Positions 1 through 9,236 are shown, numbered from the stretch's first letter. The stretch: 64,000 nt of DNA from VGBV01 sp963813725 (GCA_963813725.1 CAWFAI010000003.1:24031-88030); one strand, 5' to 3'. Program-made: numbers and translations. The notes: generated from the letters alone by a model not told the origin.

Positions 1-822
1 TCGAGCGCGGCACCCTCGACTTCGCCGGCGGCGTTCCGGTCGAGATGGCCTCGGGCTTCTCGGCTCTCGCCGCCGCGCTTGTGGTCGGCGCGCGCAAGGA
101 CTACGGCCGCCAGGCCCTGCTCCCCCACAACGCCGTCTACGTGCTGGTCGGTGCCGGGCTGCTGTGGTTCGGCTGGTTCGGCTTCAACGGCGGGAGCGGC
201 ATCGGCGCCAACGCCGCCGGGGCGCTCGCCTTCGTCAACACGCTGCTGACCCCGGCCTGCGCCCTGATCGCATGGTTCGCGCTCGACGCGATCACCGGCC
301 GCAAGGTGACCGCGATCGGTGCTGCAACGGCGATCATCGTCGGGTGCGTGCTGATCACCCCGGCGGGGGCCTACATCAGCCCCGGCTGGGCGATGGCCCT
401 GGGCGCGCTCGGCGCGATCCCCTGCTGGCTGCTGGTCGCCTATCGCCCGCGCACTCGGGTGGACGAGACGCTCGACGTGCTCGCCGCCCACGGCCTGGCG
501 GGCCTGACCGGAATCCTCTTCATCGGCCTCGTCGCGCAGGTGGGCTGGAACGGACTCTCCGACGGCCTCTTCTACGGGAACGGCGAGCAGTTCGTCGACC
601 AGCTCCTGGCCGCCCTCGCCGACCCCCGTCTACGCCTTCGTCGCGACCTTCGTCCTGCTCAAGCTCGTAGGGGCCCTGATGCCGCTGCGGGCCAGCGAGC
701 GCGAGGAGGCGATGGGCATGGACGTGATCTACCACGGCGAGGAGGCCTACCCCACGGGCGAGGGCGCGATCCTGGTCGAGCCCGACATCGATCACGAGCA
801 CGAACTCGTCAAGTCGGGCTAG
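1..822 (+). CDS. amt: Ammonium transporter, 5' partial, one frameshift
   Basis: C-terminal two thirds of an Amt/MEP/Rh channel that passes ammonium across the cytoplasmic membrane. The window starts inside the gene: the frame is open from base 3 with the family signature DFAGG then ASGFSALAAALVVG. The second pore histidine is present in AAHGLAGLTG. The first pore histidine of AmtB (the H of VVH after DFAGG) is replaced by Glu (GVPVEMASG). Frame 1 is good to base 623. After a run of five C (623-627) the true sequence continues one base out of register (PVYAFVATF, then the conserved tail EEAMGMDVIYHGEEAY) to the stop at 820-822. A one-base insertion explains this. Family assignment is firm; whether the frameshift is real is not. 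Confidence 0.9.
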
Positions 823-2103
823 CTACCGCTCGACGGCCTTCTCCTCCTGGTCGGACTGCCGCAGCAGCGCACCCGTGGTCTGCTCGAGGATGCGGCGCCA
901 GGCCGAGGCGCCTTCGGGGGCCTCGTCCTCGACCGTGTCGATCACCTTCCTCACGCGGCGGGCCGAGATCTCGATGCCGTGGCGGGCGGCGACCTGCTTG
1001 TAGTGCTTGTAGTCGCGGGCGAGCTTCCGGGTGACCGACTCGAAGCCGTGCTTTGCGATCTGCAGGCGCGAGGAGTACTCGAGCACGGAGGTGCCGAACA
1101 TCAACTCGTCGTCGGGCTCGGGCTCGATCAGGATGATGTCCACGTCCGGGAAGCGGTGCTTCCAGGACTCGACCGCGAGGTGCAGGCGCGCGTGGGCCAT
1201 CAGCCGGAAGGCCTGGTTGCCGATCCCGGGCAATCCCATGTCGGCGACGCGGCGAACGCGGGAGCCGAACATCGTCGGGATCTTGGTCTCGAAGTCGTTC
1301 ACGTAGGGCACCAGGGGGTTGACCACGATGATGAACTTGGCCCCGGCCTCGACCGCCACGTCGACGTTGGTGGTCGAGGCGATGCCGCCGTCCATCAGGT
1401 GGCGCCCCCGCAGCTCAACCGGTTCGTAGACCATCGGCAGCGCGGTGGAGGCCGCCACGGCCCTGGAGATGGGGACGTCGCGCCACTCGCCGCGGCCCAG
1501 GACCAGCCGCTCGCAGGTGTCGACGTCGGTCGCGGTCAGCAGCAGCTCGCGGTCGAGCTCGCGGAAGTCGTTGCTGCGGTCGGGGTCGGCCAGCACCTCG
1601 GCCATGTATTCCTCGAGGCCCCTGTTCTTGTAGACGCCGGTGGGAAGCCCCTCGGCCAGGCCCATCACCAGGTCCACCATCGAGACCTCGCCCAGGTTGC
1701 TCGCCAGGTGGCGCATCGTGCCCACCACGCGCAGCGGCATCGTCGCCATCTTCGTCGCCCAGGCGCCGTAGTTCGGCCGCAGCAGGTGGCGCAGCTTCGG
1801 GTCCTCGATCGGGGACGGCAGCGCCTTGTTCAGCACGCGCATCATCTCCTCGGGCGTGACTCCGTTCGCGGTCATGCTGGCCACGAACGATCCCGCGCTG
1901 GTGCCGACGTAGACGTCGAACTCGTTGACGGTCGTGTTCACCGCCAGCAGGTCGAGAGCCCGAAGCGCGCCGATCTCATAGACGCCGCCTGTGAATCCTC
2001 CCCCGCCCAGCACCAGGGCGGTCTTGTCGCCCTTGCGGCGCCTGCGCCGTGGGCTCCTGGCGGCGCGCGGCTTTCCCCCGTCGATTGGCACGACCTTCCC
2101 CAT
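823..2103 (-). CDS. Patatin-like phospholipase family protein
   Basis: 426-residue serine hydrolase of the patatin/RssA type, expected to cleave acyl ester bonds in lipids. The Ser-Asp dyad motifs are all visible: oxyanion loop GGGGFTGG at residues 33-40, nucleophile elbow GTSAGS with Ser69, and the catalytic Asp in DGG at 238-240. The first 27 residues are Arg/Lys-rich with no signal peptide, so a cytoplasmic or inner-face location is likely. It ends one base after the Amt stop, so the two genes converge with no room for a terminator. The physiological substrate cannot be read from sequence. Confidence 0.88.
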   Translation of the reverse strand: MGKVVPIDGGKPRAARSPRRRRRKGDKTALVLGGGGFTGGVYEIGALRALDLLAVNTTVNEFDVYVGTSAGSFVASMTANGVTPEEMMRVLNKALPSPIEDPKLRHLLRPNYGAWATKMATMPLRVVGTMRHLASNLGEVSMVDLVMGLAEGLPTGVYKNRGLEEYMAEVLADPDRSNDFRELDRELLLTATDVDTCERLVLGRGEWRDVPISRAVAASTALPMVYEPVELRGRHLMDGGIASTTNVDVAVEAGAKFIIVVNPLVPYVNDFETKIPTMFGSRVRRVADMGLPGIGNQAFRLMAHARLHLAVESWKHRFPDVDIILIEPEPDDELMFGTSVLEYSSRLQIAKHGFESVTRKLARDYKHYKQVAARHGIEISARRVRKVIDTVEDEAPEGASAWRRILEQTTGALLRQSDQEEKAVER

Positions 2104-2195
2104 CAGTCGGCGGATTATTCCAATTGGTACGAAGCGCGGCGCCGCGCACCCGCGCCGGCGGCCGCCCCGGGCACCGCTACCCTCGGCCGCCGAAG

Positions 2196-3486
2196 ATGTT
2201 GAACGGGGGAGTGACTCTACGAACCATCACGGCGGCGACGGCCCTGTGCGCGCTGGTGCTCGCCTCGGCGGCCGATGCTCGCGCGGCCAACCCCGACCGG
2301 GCCTTCCGCACGCCCGTCGCCCACGGCAGCGCGGCCTCCTCGAAGGCGGTCTCCGCCGCCGGGCTGCAGGGCGGGCTGGCGCGCTACATGCGCATGGCGG
2401 GAGGCCGCAGCGGCGCCTGGGTGATGGACGCCGAGAGCGGCAAGGTGCTGTTCGCGATGGGCTCGGGGCGCAAGCTGGCCCTGGCCTCGAACACGAAGCT
2501 GTTCACGACCGCGACGGCGCTGGGGAGCTTCGGGCCCGACGGCCGCCTCGAGACTTCGGTGTGGGCCGGCGACCCGATCGACGACGGCGTCGTCAGCAAG
2601 GGGCTGTTCCTGCGCGGCGAGGCCGATCCGACCCTGCGCACGCGCGATCTGCGGAGCCTCGCCTCGAAGGTGGCCGCGGCCGGCGTCGAGAGCGTCAAGG
2701 GGGCGGTGCTCTACGACGACAGCTTCCTCGACCGCCGCGACGGCATTCCCCAGCACGGAATCGTCCCCGACCCGCTGGGCACGCTGTCCGCGCTGACCCT
2801 CGACGGCGGCGCGGCCCGGGCCCCCGAGCGCTCGGCCGCCAAGCGCCTCGGCGACGCGCTGCGGCGGGCCGGGGTCAACGTCGGCCGCAAGATCAAGCGC
2901 GATCAGGTGCCCAGGCCTGACGAGGGCGCGGTCGAGGTCGCCGCGGTGGCCTCGCCCCCGATCTCCGACCTGGCGCGGCTCACCAACGTTCCCTCGGACA
3001 ACTTCCTGGCGGAGATGCTGCTCAAGGCCGTGGGGGGCGCCTTCGGCGATCGCGGCAGCACCAGCGAGGGTGTCTCGGTCGTGCGCGAGTTCGCCGCGGA
3101 TCGCGGCGCGTCCTTCAAGGGCGAGAACGGCTCGGGCCTGAGCCGCCGTGACAGGGCCTCGCCCGCCTCGGTCGGAGCGCTGCTGCGCTCGTTGCTCGAT
3201 GACGACGGCGCCGAGGAGAAGGAGCTGCGCGAGGCCTTCATCCAGTCCCTGGCCGTGGCCGGGCGCAGCGGCACCCTGGCGGGGCGCATGCGCGGCGGCG
3301 CGGCGGCGGGACGCTGCGCGGCCAAGACGGGGACCCTGACCGGCGTCAGCGCCCTCTCGGGCTACTGCTTCCGCGCAGACGGCGAGGCGACGGTGTTCTC
3401 AATCCTCAACAACCGCGTCGATACCACCAGGGCGCGGGCTGCCCAGGACCGGCATGGCCGCCCTGATCGCGCGGTACACGCCCTAA
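2196..3486 (+). CDS. dacB: D-alanyl-D-alanine carboxypeptidase/endopeptidase, PBP4 (S13) family, C-terminal frameshift
   Basis: Penicillin-binding protein of peptidase family S13, which trims or cleaves peptidoglycan stem peptides outside the membrane. The ATG at 2196 gives a signal peptide (hydrophobic core TALCALVLASAADARA); a GTG at 2211 is an alternative start. Active-site motifs are present in order: SxxK as S98-N-T-K101, SxN as SDN near residue 268, and KTG in AAKTGTLTG. The frame runs to 3893, but homology ends at AAQDR. Removing one C near 3453 gives the usual ending (MAALIARYTP, stop at 3484-3486). The 5' end lies about 90 bp from the divergent patatin gene. Confidence 0.87.
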
Positions 3487-3493
3487 ACGGCGG

Positions 3494-4330
3494 TCAGGAC
3501 TTCTTCTTGCCCTTGCCCTTGCCCTTGGGCTGGCGGCAGCCGCTGGGCCGCGGGTCGTGGCGGTCGGTGGTCGCCTGCTGGCGCTTGCCCGCGCCGCAGG
3601 AGATCCGGGGGTCGCGGAAGCCGTCGCGCGCCAGCAGCACGTCGTTCTGGGGGCCGCCGAACATCAGGTCGCGACCCTTCTGGCCGAAGAGGGCATCGCG
3701 GCCCTTGCCGCCGTTGAGGGTGTCGTTGCCGGTGAAGCCGATCAGCCCGTCCGACCCGTTGCCCCCGAACAGCGCGTCGTCACCGGACCATCCCGCGACC
3801 GTGTCGCGGCCCCGGTCGCCGCGCAGCACGTCGTCGCCGAGGCCGCCGCGCAGCACGTCGGCGCCGGCCTGGCCGCGCAGCTCGGCCGCGTAGCGGGCCG
3901 GCACGCCGTCGCCCTTGCCGGCGTTCAGCACCATCACGTCGTCGCCGTCGCCGAGCGCCGCCGCGATCGAGATCACCGGCCGCGCGTCGCACGAGACCGC
4001 GATCGCGCTGACCGCGGCGCAGTCGACACCGAGGGGCAGGACGCCGCCGGCGTCCTCGACCACGAAGCGGTCGCTGACGCCGCCGAAGCCGGCCTCGGCC
4101 GCGGTGCGATAGCGGACCTCGACGCCGCTCGGGGTGCCGGGGATCCCATCGACTCGGAGCTGCCCGGCATTGAACTTGCCGGCACCGACCTGGACCACGG
4201 ATGAGTTCGCCGCCGGCGGCGGCTGGGAGCGGCGAAGCGCCGCGAGCGCGAGCAGCGACACGACCGCGGCGAGGCGGCGGCTGAGCAGGGGCACGCGATG
4301 TACCGGCGGTGAGGACGTCCCTGGCCTCAT
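3494..4330 (-). CDS. Secreted protein with RTX-like calcium-binding repeats
   Basis: 278-residue protein with an N-terminal hydrophobic segment (LAAVVSLLALAAL, about residues 20-32) preceded by arginines, suggesting export. The C-terminal half carries degenerate GGxGxDxL nonapeptides (LRGGLGDDVLRGD, LFGGNGSDGL, LNGGKGRDAL, LFGGPQNDVLL), the hemolysin-type calcium-binding turns that form a parallel beta roll. The extreme C-terminus is Lys/Gly-rich (KGKGKGKKK). No type I secretion genes are nearby, and such repeats are common in non-toxin surface proteins of actinobacteria. It converges with dacB (8 bp gap). Function is otherwise unknown. Confidence 0.7.
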   Translation of the reverse strand: MRPGTSSPPVHRVPLLSRRLAAVVSLLALAALRRSQPPPAANSSVVQVGAGKFNAGQLRVDGIPGTPSGVEVRYRTAAEAGFGGVSDRFVVEDAGGVLPLGVDCAAVSAIAVSCDARPVISIAAALGDGDDVMVLNAGKGDGVPARYAAELRGQAGADVLRGGLGDDVLRGDRGRDTVAGWSGDDALFGGNGSDGLIGFTGNDTLNGGKGRDALFGQKGRDLMFGGPQNDVLLARDGFRDPRISCGAGKRQQATTDRHDPRPSGCRQPKGKGKGKKKS

Positions 4331-4382
4331 GGGTCGCTGAATCTAACCCGATTGGGGGCGAAAGTAGCGTTCACCCCGACGG

Positions 4383-6401
4383 CTAGGAGACGAGTTTCTT
4401 GAGCCCGCCCTCGTCCAGCACGTCCCTGCCCAGCTCCTCGGCCTTGGCCAGCTTCGTGCCCGGGCTGTCGCCCGCGACGACGTAGTCGGTCTTCTTCGAG
4501 ACCGAGTTCACGACCTTGCCCCCCGCGCGCTTGATCAGCTTGGTCGCCTGCTCGCGCGAGAGGTTCGGCAGCGTCCCGGTGAGGACGATCGTCTTGCCCT
4601 CCAGCGGCCCGCCCTGCCGGCGCCGCTCGGAGGCGTCCAGCTCCATCCGCAGGCCCGCCTTGCCCAGCCGCCCGATCAGCTCCTCGGCCCGCTCCTCGTG
4701 CAGCTCCTCGAAGACCTGCTCGGCCAGCACCGGTCCGATCCCCTCCGCCTCCTCGATCTGCTCGGGCTGGGCGGCCAGCAGGGCCTCCATGGTCCCGAAG
4801 TGCTCGGCGAGCGACTCGGCGTTGACGTATCCCACGCCGGGAATCCCGAGTGCGTAGAGCACCCGCGAGAAGGGCATCCGCTTGGCGTCCTCGATCTCCT
4901 TCATCAGGTTCTCTGCCGAGATCTCCCCGAACCCCTCCAGCTCCGCCACCCGCTCGGCCGTGAGGTCGAAGATGGAGGCCGCGTCGGTGATCAGACCCTC
5001 CTGCAGGAAGCGCATCGCGTTCTTCTCGCCCAGGCCCTCGATCTCGAGCGCGCCGCGGAAGTGCTTGATCAGCTGGAATTGCTGGCCGGGGCAGCCGGCC
5101 CGGTTCGGGCAGATCGTGAACACGCCGTCGCCGGGCTTCACCGTCGCCGTCCCGCACAACGGGCACTTCTTGGGCGGCTTCGCCTTGCGGAGCCTTCTCC
5201 CCTTGCGCTTCTGGATCACCGGCGAGACGACCTGCGGGATCACGTCACCGGCCCGCAGCACGACCACCTCGTCCCCCTCGCGCACGTCCTTGCGCTCCAG
5301 GTCCTCCTCGTTGTGCAGGGTCGCGGTGCTGACGGTGACGCCGCTGACGTGGACCGGCTCCAGCATCGCGAACGGCAGCAGGTGGCCCGTCCGCCCCACG
5401 TTCCAGACGATCTTGTTGAGCTTGGTGGTCGCGGTTGAAGGCGGGAACTTCCAGGCGACCGCCCAGCGTGGCTCGCGGCCGGCCACCCCCAGCTCGCGCT
5501 GCAGTCCCCGGTCGTCGACCTTGACCACGACCCCGTCGATCTCGAAGTCGAGCTGGTCGCGGCGGTCCTCCCACCAGCGGCACCGCTTCGCGACCTCGTC
5601 GACTCCCTTGTGCGTCTTCACCTGGTCGTTGACGGGGAAGCCGCGCTCACGGAGCCACTCGAGCATCTCGCTGTGGCTGTCGGGCTCCCAGCCGCCGCGG
5701 GCGCCGATGCCGTACGTCCACAGCGACAGCGGCCGAGACGCGGTGATCCTGGGGTCGAGCTGGCGCAACGATCCGGCGGCGGAGTTCCGGGGGTTGGCGA
5801 AGGTCGGCTCGCCGGCCTCCGCGCGCTGGGCGTTGAGCTCGGCGAAGGCGGCGATGGGCAGGTAGACCTCGCCCCTGACCTCGACAAGCTCCGGTGCGTC
5901 GGTGATCTTCTTTGGGATCGCGTCGATGGTCCGGAGGTTCTGGGTCACGTCCTCCCCGACGCGCCCGTCGCCGCGCGTGGCGCCGCGGGTGAACCCTCCG
6001 CCCTCGTAGGTGAGCGAGATCGCCAGCCCGTCCACCTTGGGCTCGGTCACGTAGCGGATCTGGCGCCCGGAGATGTCGAGGCGCTCGAGCTGGCGCTCGA
6101 CGCGCTCTGCCCAGGCGCGAAGCTCGTCCTCGTTGCGGGCGTTGCCCAGCGACAGCATCGGCTCGGCGTGGGTGACGTGACCGAACTTCTCCAGCGGGGC
6201 GCCGCTGACGCGCTGGGTGGGCGAGTCGGGCGTGACCAGCTCGGGGTTGGCCTCCTCGATCTCGCGCAGCTCCCTGAGCAGGTCGTCGTACTCGGTGTCC
6301 GAGATCTCCGGATCGTCTCGCTCGTAGTAGAGCCGATCGTGCTTTGCGATCTCCTTGCGCAGCTGCTGCGCTCTTTTCTTGGCCGCCGCGGGCGCCGCCA
6401 T
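4383..6401 (-). CDS. ligA: NAD-dependent DNA ligase LigA
   Basis: 672 residues, the usual LigA length. It seals nicks in duplex DNA with NAD+ as AMP donor during replication and repair. Visible domains are the Ia domain with the YxxxxPEISDxEYD motif (residues 26-39), the adenylation domain with the nucleophile K122 in EPKVDGLA, the OB fold, a four-Cys zinc finger (CPLC ... CPNRAGC, about residues 407-431), helix-hairpin-helix repeats, and a C-terminal BRCT domain (GKTIVLTGTLPNLSR onwards). The start ATG overlaps the surE stop codon (TGATG), so surE and ligA form one translationally coupled unit. Confidence 0.97.
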   Translation of the reverse strand: MAAPAAAKKRAQQLRKEIAKHDRLYYERDDPEISDTEYDDLLRELREIEEANPELVTPDSPTQRVSGAPLEKFGHVTHAEPMLSLGNARNEDELRAWAERVERQLERLDISGRQIRYVTEPKVDGLAISLTYEGGGFTRGATRGDGRVGEDVTQNLRTIDAIPKKITDAPELVEVRGEVYLPIAAFAELNAQRAEAGEPTFANPRNSAAGSLRQLDPRITASRPLSLWTYGIGARGGWEPDSHSEMLEWLRERGFPVNDQVKTHKGVDEVAKRCRWWEDRRDQLDFEIDGVVVKVDDRGLQRELGVAGREPRWAVAWKFPPSTATTKLNKIVWNVGRTGHLLPFAMLEPVHVSGVTVSTATLHNEEDLERKDVREGDEVVVLRAGDVIPQVVSPVIQKRKGRRLRKAKPPKKCPLCGTATVKPGDGVFTICPNRAGCPGQQFQLIKHFRGALEIEGLGEKNAMRFLQEGLITDAASIFDLTAERVAELEGFGEISAENLMKEIEDAKRMPFSRVLYALGIPGVGYVNAESLAEHFGTMEALLAAQPEQIEEAEGIGPVLAEQVFEELHEERAEELIGRLGKAGLRMELDASERRRQGGPLEGKTIVLTGTLPNLSREQATKLIKRAGGKVVNSVSKKTDYVVAGDSPGTKLAKAEELGRDVLDEGGLKKLVS

Positions 6402-7207
6402 CAGCGGGCGGCCGCCAGCATCGCGTCGAAGTCCCAGCCGCGCAAGCGGTCGAGCCCGGAGTGGTCGGTGAGATCGAAGTGAACCGGCGTGACCGCGATC
6501 CGCCCGTTGGCGATCGCCGAGAGGTCAGAGCCCTCCTCATCCTCGAACGAGGGCTCGAAGCCGTAGATCTGGTACCTGCGCCGCCCGCTGTCGGGGTCCT
6601 CTTCCACCAGCTTCAGCTCGTCGTTGTACAGGCGCTTGCCGAGGTGGGTGACCTCGATACCGCTCGGCGTGCCCGCGGGGCAGTTGACGTTGATCAGGGT
6701 GTCGGCGGGAAGCGGCTCGCGCGCGACCCGCTCGACCAGCTGTGCAGCGAACGCCGCCGCGACCGAGAAGTCGAAGTCCCGCCCGAGGTGGAAGTCCATC
6801 TCCCGGCGCCCCGACTGCTGGCTGATCGCGATCGCCGGGATCCCCAGCACGATCCCCTCCAAGGCGGCGGCCACGGTCCCCGAGTAGGTGATGTCGTCGC
6901 CCAGATTGGCGCCGTGGTTGATGCCCGAGACGATCAGCTCCGGCCGCTCGCCGATCAGCCCCAGCTCGGCGAAGCGCACGCAGTCCACCGGCGTGCCGTC
7001 GCAGGCGTAGCCGTTGCCGCCGTCATCGAAGCCGATCTCCTCCACCCACAGCGGCGAGCGGGTGGTGATGCTGCGCGCGGTCGCGCTGCGGTTGGAGTCG
7101 GGCGCGACGACGTTCACCTCCAGGTCGGGCACGGCGACCAGCGCCCGGCGCAGCTCCTGCAGGCCCTTGGCGGCGATGCCGTCGTCGTTTGTGATCAGTA
7201 CGCGCAT
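6401..7207 (-). CDS. surE: 5'/3'-nucleotidase SurE
   Basis: 268-residue SurE-family metal-dependent nucleoside monophosphate phosphatase. The N-terminus has the metal-binding pair D8-D9 in LITNDDGI. Further family motifs are the S/N patch (PDSNRSATARS) and VSGINHGANLGDD. It is cytoplasmic and salvages or removes nucleotides, often under stress. The last base of its stop is the first base of ligA, so the pair is probably co-transcribed on the minus strand. Confidence 0.95.
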   Translation of the reverse strand: MRVLITNDDGIAAKGLQELRRALVAVPDLEVNVVAPDSNRSATARSITTRSPLWVEEIGFDDGGNGYACDGTPVDCVRFAELGLIGERPELIVSGINHGANLGDDITYSGTVAAALEGIVLGIPAIAISQQSGRREMDFHLGRDFDFSVAAAFAAQLVERVAREPLPADTLINVNCPAGTPSGIEVTHLGKRLYNDELKLVEEDPDSGRRRYQIYGFEPSFEDEEGSDLSAIANGRIAVTPVHFDLTDHSGLDRLRGWDFDAMLAAAR

Positions 7208-7280
7208 CAGGTGACTCCTGCTCGATTCTAGGTCGGTCGCTCCCGGCCCCCGGTGGCTGACGCCCGGTGCCCGGAATCGC

Positions 7281-8066
7281 TCACTTACGGTCTCGTTCGT
7301 AGCTCACGGAGGCGAGGAACAGGCCGTGAGGGCGGGCGGTGTCGCCGGCGGCCTCGCGGGGCGCGCCGCCCAAGAGGGCGACGAACTCCTCGAGCGGCCT
7401 GCGGCCCGCCCCCACCTCGAGCATGGTGCCCACGAGCACCCGCACCATGTTGCGCATGAACGCGTCGGCCTCGATCCAGAATTCCAACAGCTCTGTCCCC
7501 TCGCGCGTGCGGCGCTCGTGCCCGAGCGCCCGGCCCCGCCTCCACTCCGCCGCGAGCACCTCGCGCTCGAAGCGGACGTGCTCGGTCTGGGTCGGGGTGA
7601 AGGCGGTGAAGTCGCGCCTCCCGACGAGCGCCTCGGCACAGCGCTCGAGCAGGCCCGGATAGAGCTTGTGCGGCCAGAACAGCGACAGCCCGCGCTCGAA
7701 CGGGCTCGGCGCCGGGGCGGCCAGCACCCGGTAGCAATAGGTGCGCGAGACCGCGTCCCGGCGCGCGTCGAAGCCGTCGGGCGCGCGCGCGGCGCTCCAG
7801 ACCGTGAGGTCGTCGCCGGTGAGCGCGTTCAGCGCGCGGGCGAGCGAATCCGGCGGCTCCGCGCCGTCCAGCGCGAAGCTTGCGACCTGACCCCAGGCGT
7901 GAACGCCCGCGTCGGTGCGGCCCGCGACAGTCAGCTTCGGCGAGTCCCCCAGCACCTGCGACAGGGCGCCCTCCAGCTCCTCCTGCACGGTGCGCTCTCC
8001 CGGCTGGGTAGCCCAGCCCGCGAAGCCGGCGCCGTGGTAGGCGAGGTCAAGACGCACGATCATCAT
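7281..8066 (-). CDS. truA: tRNA pseudouridine(38-40) synthase TruA
   Basis: 261 residues. It isomerises uridines 38-40 of the tRNA anticodon arm to pseudouridine. The catalytic Asp is D52 in AGRTDAGVHA, and the N-terminal LAYHGAGFAGW is typical of the family. truA usually follows rplQ directly in the alpha operon. Here it keeps the same strand and approximate place, but three plus-strand genes (8090-9147) lie between, so it needs its own promoter or long read-through. Confidence 0.96.
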   Translation of the reverse strand: MMIVRLDLAYHGAGFAGWATQPGERTVQEELEGALSQVLGDSPKLTVAGRTDAGVHAWGQVASFALDGAEPPDSLARALNALTGDDLTVWSAARAPDGFDARRDAVSRTYCYRVLAAPAPSPFERGLSLFWPHKLYPGLLERCAEALVGRRDFTAFTPTQTEHVRFEREVLAAEWRRGRALGHERRTREGTELLEFWIEADAFMRNMVRVLVGTMLEVGAGRRPLEEFVALLGGAPREAAGDTARPHGLFLASVSYERDRK

Positions 8067-8089
8067 CGAATCGGCGAGACTATTGGGCT

Positions 8090-8353
8090 ATGGCTCCCCC
8101 GATGGCCGACGATCCGGCCTCGATCCAGCAGGAGGAGGCTCGCGAGGAGCTCCGCGACGAGATGCACAGGCGCGGCGCCTCGAACGTCGGCTACGAGGTG
8201 TTCGACTTCATCGCCATCGCCTTGGCGATAGTCGGCGGCGCGATCGCCTTCGAGACGATCGACAACTGGTCGCAGTGGGTCGTCCTGGGCGCGATCATCT
8301 TCACCCTGATCGGCTTCATGATCGCGCTCAGCCCCAACCGCCGCGGGGCCTAG
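8090..8353 (+). CDS. Small two-helix membrane protein, copy 1 of a tandem pair
   Basis: 87-residue protein. A charged N-terminal region (about 35 residues, QQEEAREELRDEMHRR) is followed by two hydrophobic segments (FIAIALAIVGGAIAF and WVVLGAIIFTLIGFMIAL) and a basic C-terminus SPNRRGA. The start may be ATG 8090 or ATG 8105. It shares the second helix and the ending (IGFMIA-SPNRRG) with the next gene, so the two are duplicates. No known family is recognised. It is divergent from truA with only 23 bp between the starts. Confidence 0.7.
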   Translation: MAPPMADDPASIQQEEAREELRDEMHRRGASNVGYEVFDFIAIALAIVGGAIAFETIDNWSQWVVLGAIIFTLIGFMIALSPNRRGA

Positions 8354-8433
8354 GCACGACTGTGCGCGCTCTCACGGTCTCGAAGCCGCCGGTACGCGTA
8401 GGCTTCGACCACAAGTTCACGGAGGAGAGATAG

Positions 8434-8682
8434 ATGGGCAACCTCGACGTCACCCAGCGCAACCAGTTCGAGCGCAGCACCCTTTCCGACACCAGCGGCA
8501 TGCGCCACGGCTCCGAGCGCGGCGCCGCGATCTACACGGTCGTCGCCCTGATCATCGGGATCGCGCTGTGCGTGGTCGCCGTGATGACCATCGAGAGCTG
8601 GGCCCAGTGGCTCGTGCTCGGCGTGATCATCGTGACCATGATCGGCTTCATGATCGCGGTCAGCCCCAACCGCCGGGGCTGA
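8434..8682 (+). CDS. Small two-helix membrane protein, copy 2 of a tandem pair
   Basis: 82-residue paralogue of the preceding gene. It has a polar N-terminus of about 30 residues, two membrane segments (VVALIIGIALCVVAVM and WLVLGVIIVTMIGFMIAV) and the same terminal SPNRRG. A clear ribosome binding site (GGAGGAGAG) sits 5-6 bases before ATG 8434. The 80 bp gap suggests co-transcription with copy 1. The N-termini differ, so any specificity probably lies there. Function is unknown. Confidence 0.75.
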   Translation: MGNLDVTQRNQFERSTLSDTSGMRHGSERGAAIYTVVALIIGIALCVVAVMTIESWAQWLVLGVIIVTMIGFMIAVSPNRRG

Positions 8683-8706
8683 GCAGCACCGGGCGCCGGT
8701 GCGCCT

Positions 8707-9147
8707 GTGAGCGCGCGGTCGGATCAGCTCACGTTGGAGATGAAGCGCGTCGTCGGGGCCGCTAGGCCGGCCGTGTTCCGCGCGTTCAGCGAGCCGGTCG
8801 AGCTGAGGAAATGGTGGGGGCCGGCTGGGTTCGCCGTCCCGAGCCTCGAATTCGAGCCTCGAGCCGGAGCGGGATACCGGATCGAGATGCAGCCACCCGA
8901 TGCGGACGCGTTCTTCCTGACCGGGCAGTTCCGCGAGGTGGAGCCACCGGCGCGCCTCAGCTTCACGTTCGCATGGGAGGACCCCCATCCCGACGACGTC
9001 GAAACCCTCGTCGAGCTGTCGTTCGAAGACGTCGGCGGGTCCACGGAGGTGGGCCTGACCCAGGGCTCGTTCAAGACCGAGGAGCGCCGCGCCCTTCACA
9101 CAGACGGCTGGGGCGACAGCTTTGACAAGCTCGAGCGGCTCTTCTGA
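8707..9147 (+). CDS. SRPBCC (AHSA1/START-like) domain protein
   Basis: 146-residue single-domain protein of the activator-of-Hsp90-ATPase-homologue branch of the SRPBCC fold. Typical landmarks are VxAxRxxVFxAFSEPxELxxWWGP at the N-terminus, the GYRIEMQ strand, and the C-terminal helix with DGWGDSFDKLERLF. The fold binds hydrophobic ligands; in this subfamily it is often a small stress or transport accessory with unknown ligand. The start is GTG 8707. It is the last plus-strand gene of the truA|rplQ island and converges on rplQ. Confidence 0.8.
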   Translation: MSARSDQLTLEMKRVVGAARPAVFRAFSEPVELRKWWGPAGFAVPSLEFEPRAGAGYRIEMQPPDADAFFLTGQFREVEPPARLSFTFAWEDPHPDDVETLVELSFEDVGGSTEVGLTQGSFKTEERRALHTDGWGDSFDKLERLF

Positions 9148-9236
9148 GCCGCCCCGCATCAGTCGGGGCCGTAGCGGCCACCTGAATCAGTCGCGGCGCT
9201 GGCGCGCCGCTCGAGAGAGAGTGGCCTGACGGCCCC

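Noticed and set aside
2892..3325. Reverse-strand open frames over the PBP4-type gene and similar long frames over rpoB, rpoC and rplB
   Set aside because: High-GC shadow frames: Arg/Pro/Ala-rich with no family motifs, overlapping genes with clear catalytic motifs.
3494..4330. RTX toxin
   Set aside because: Only short GGxGxD repeats; no toxin domain, acyl-modifying or type I export genes nearby, so it is described as an RTX-like repeat protein only.
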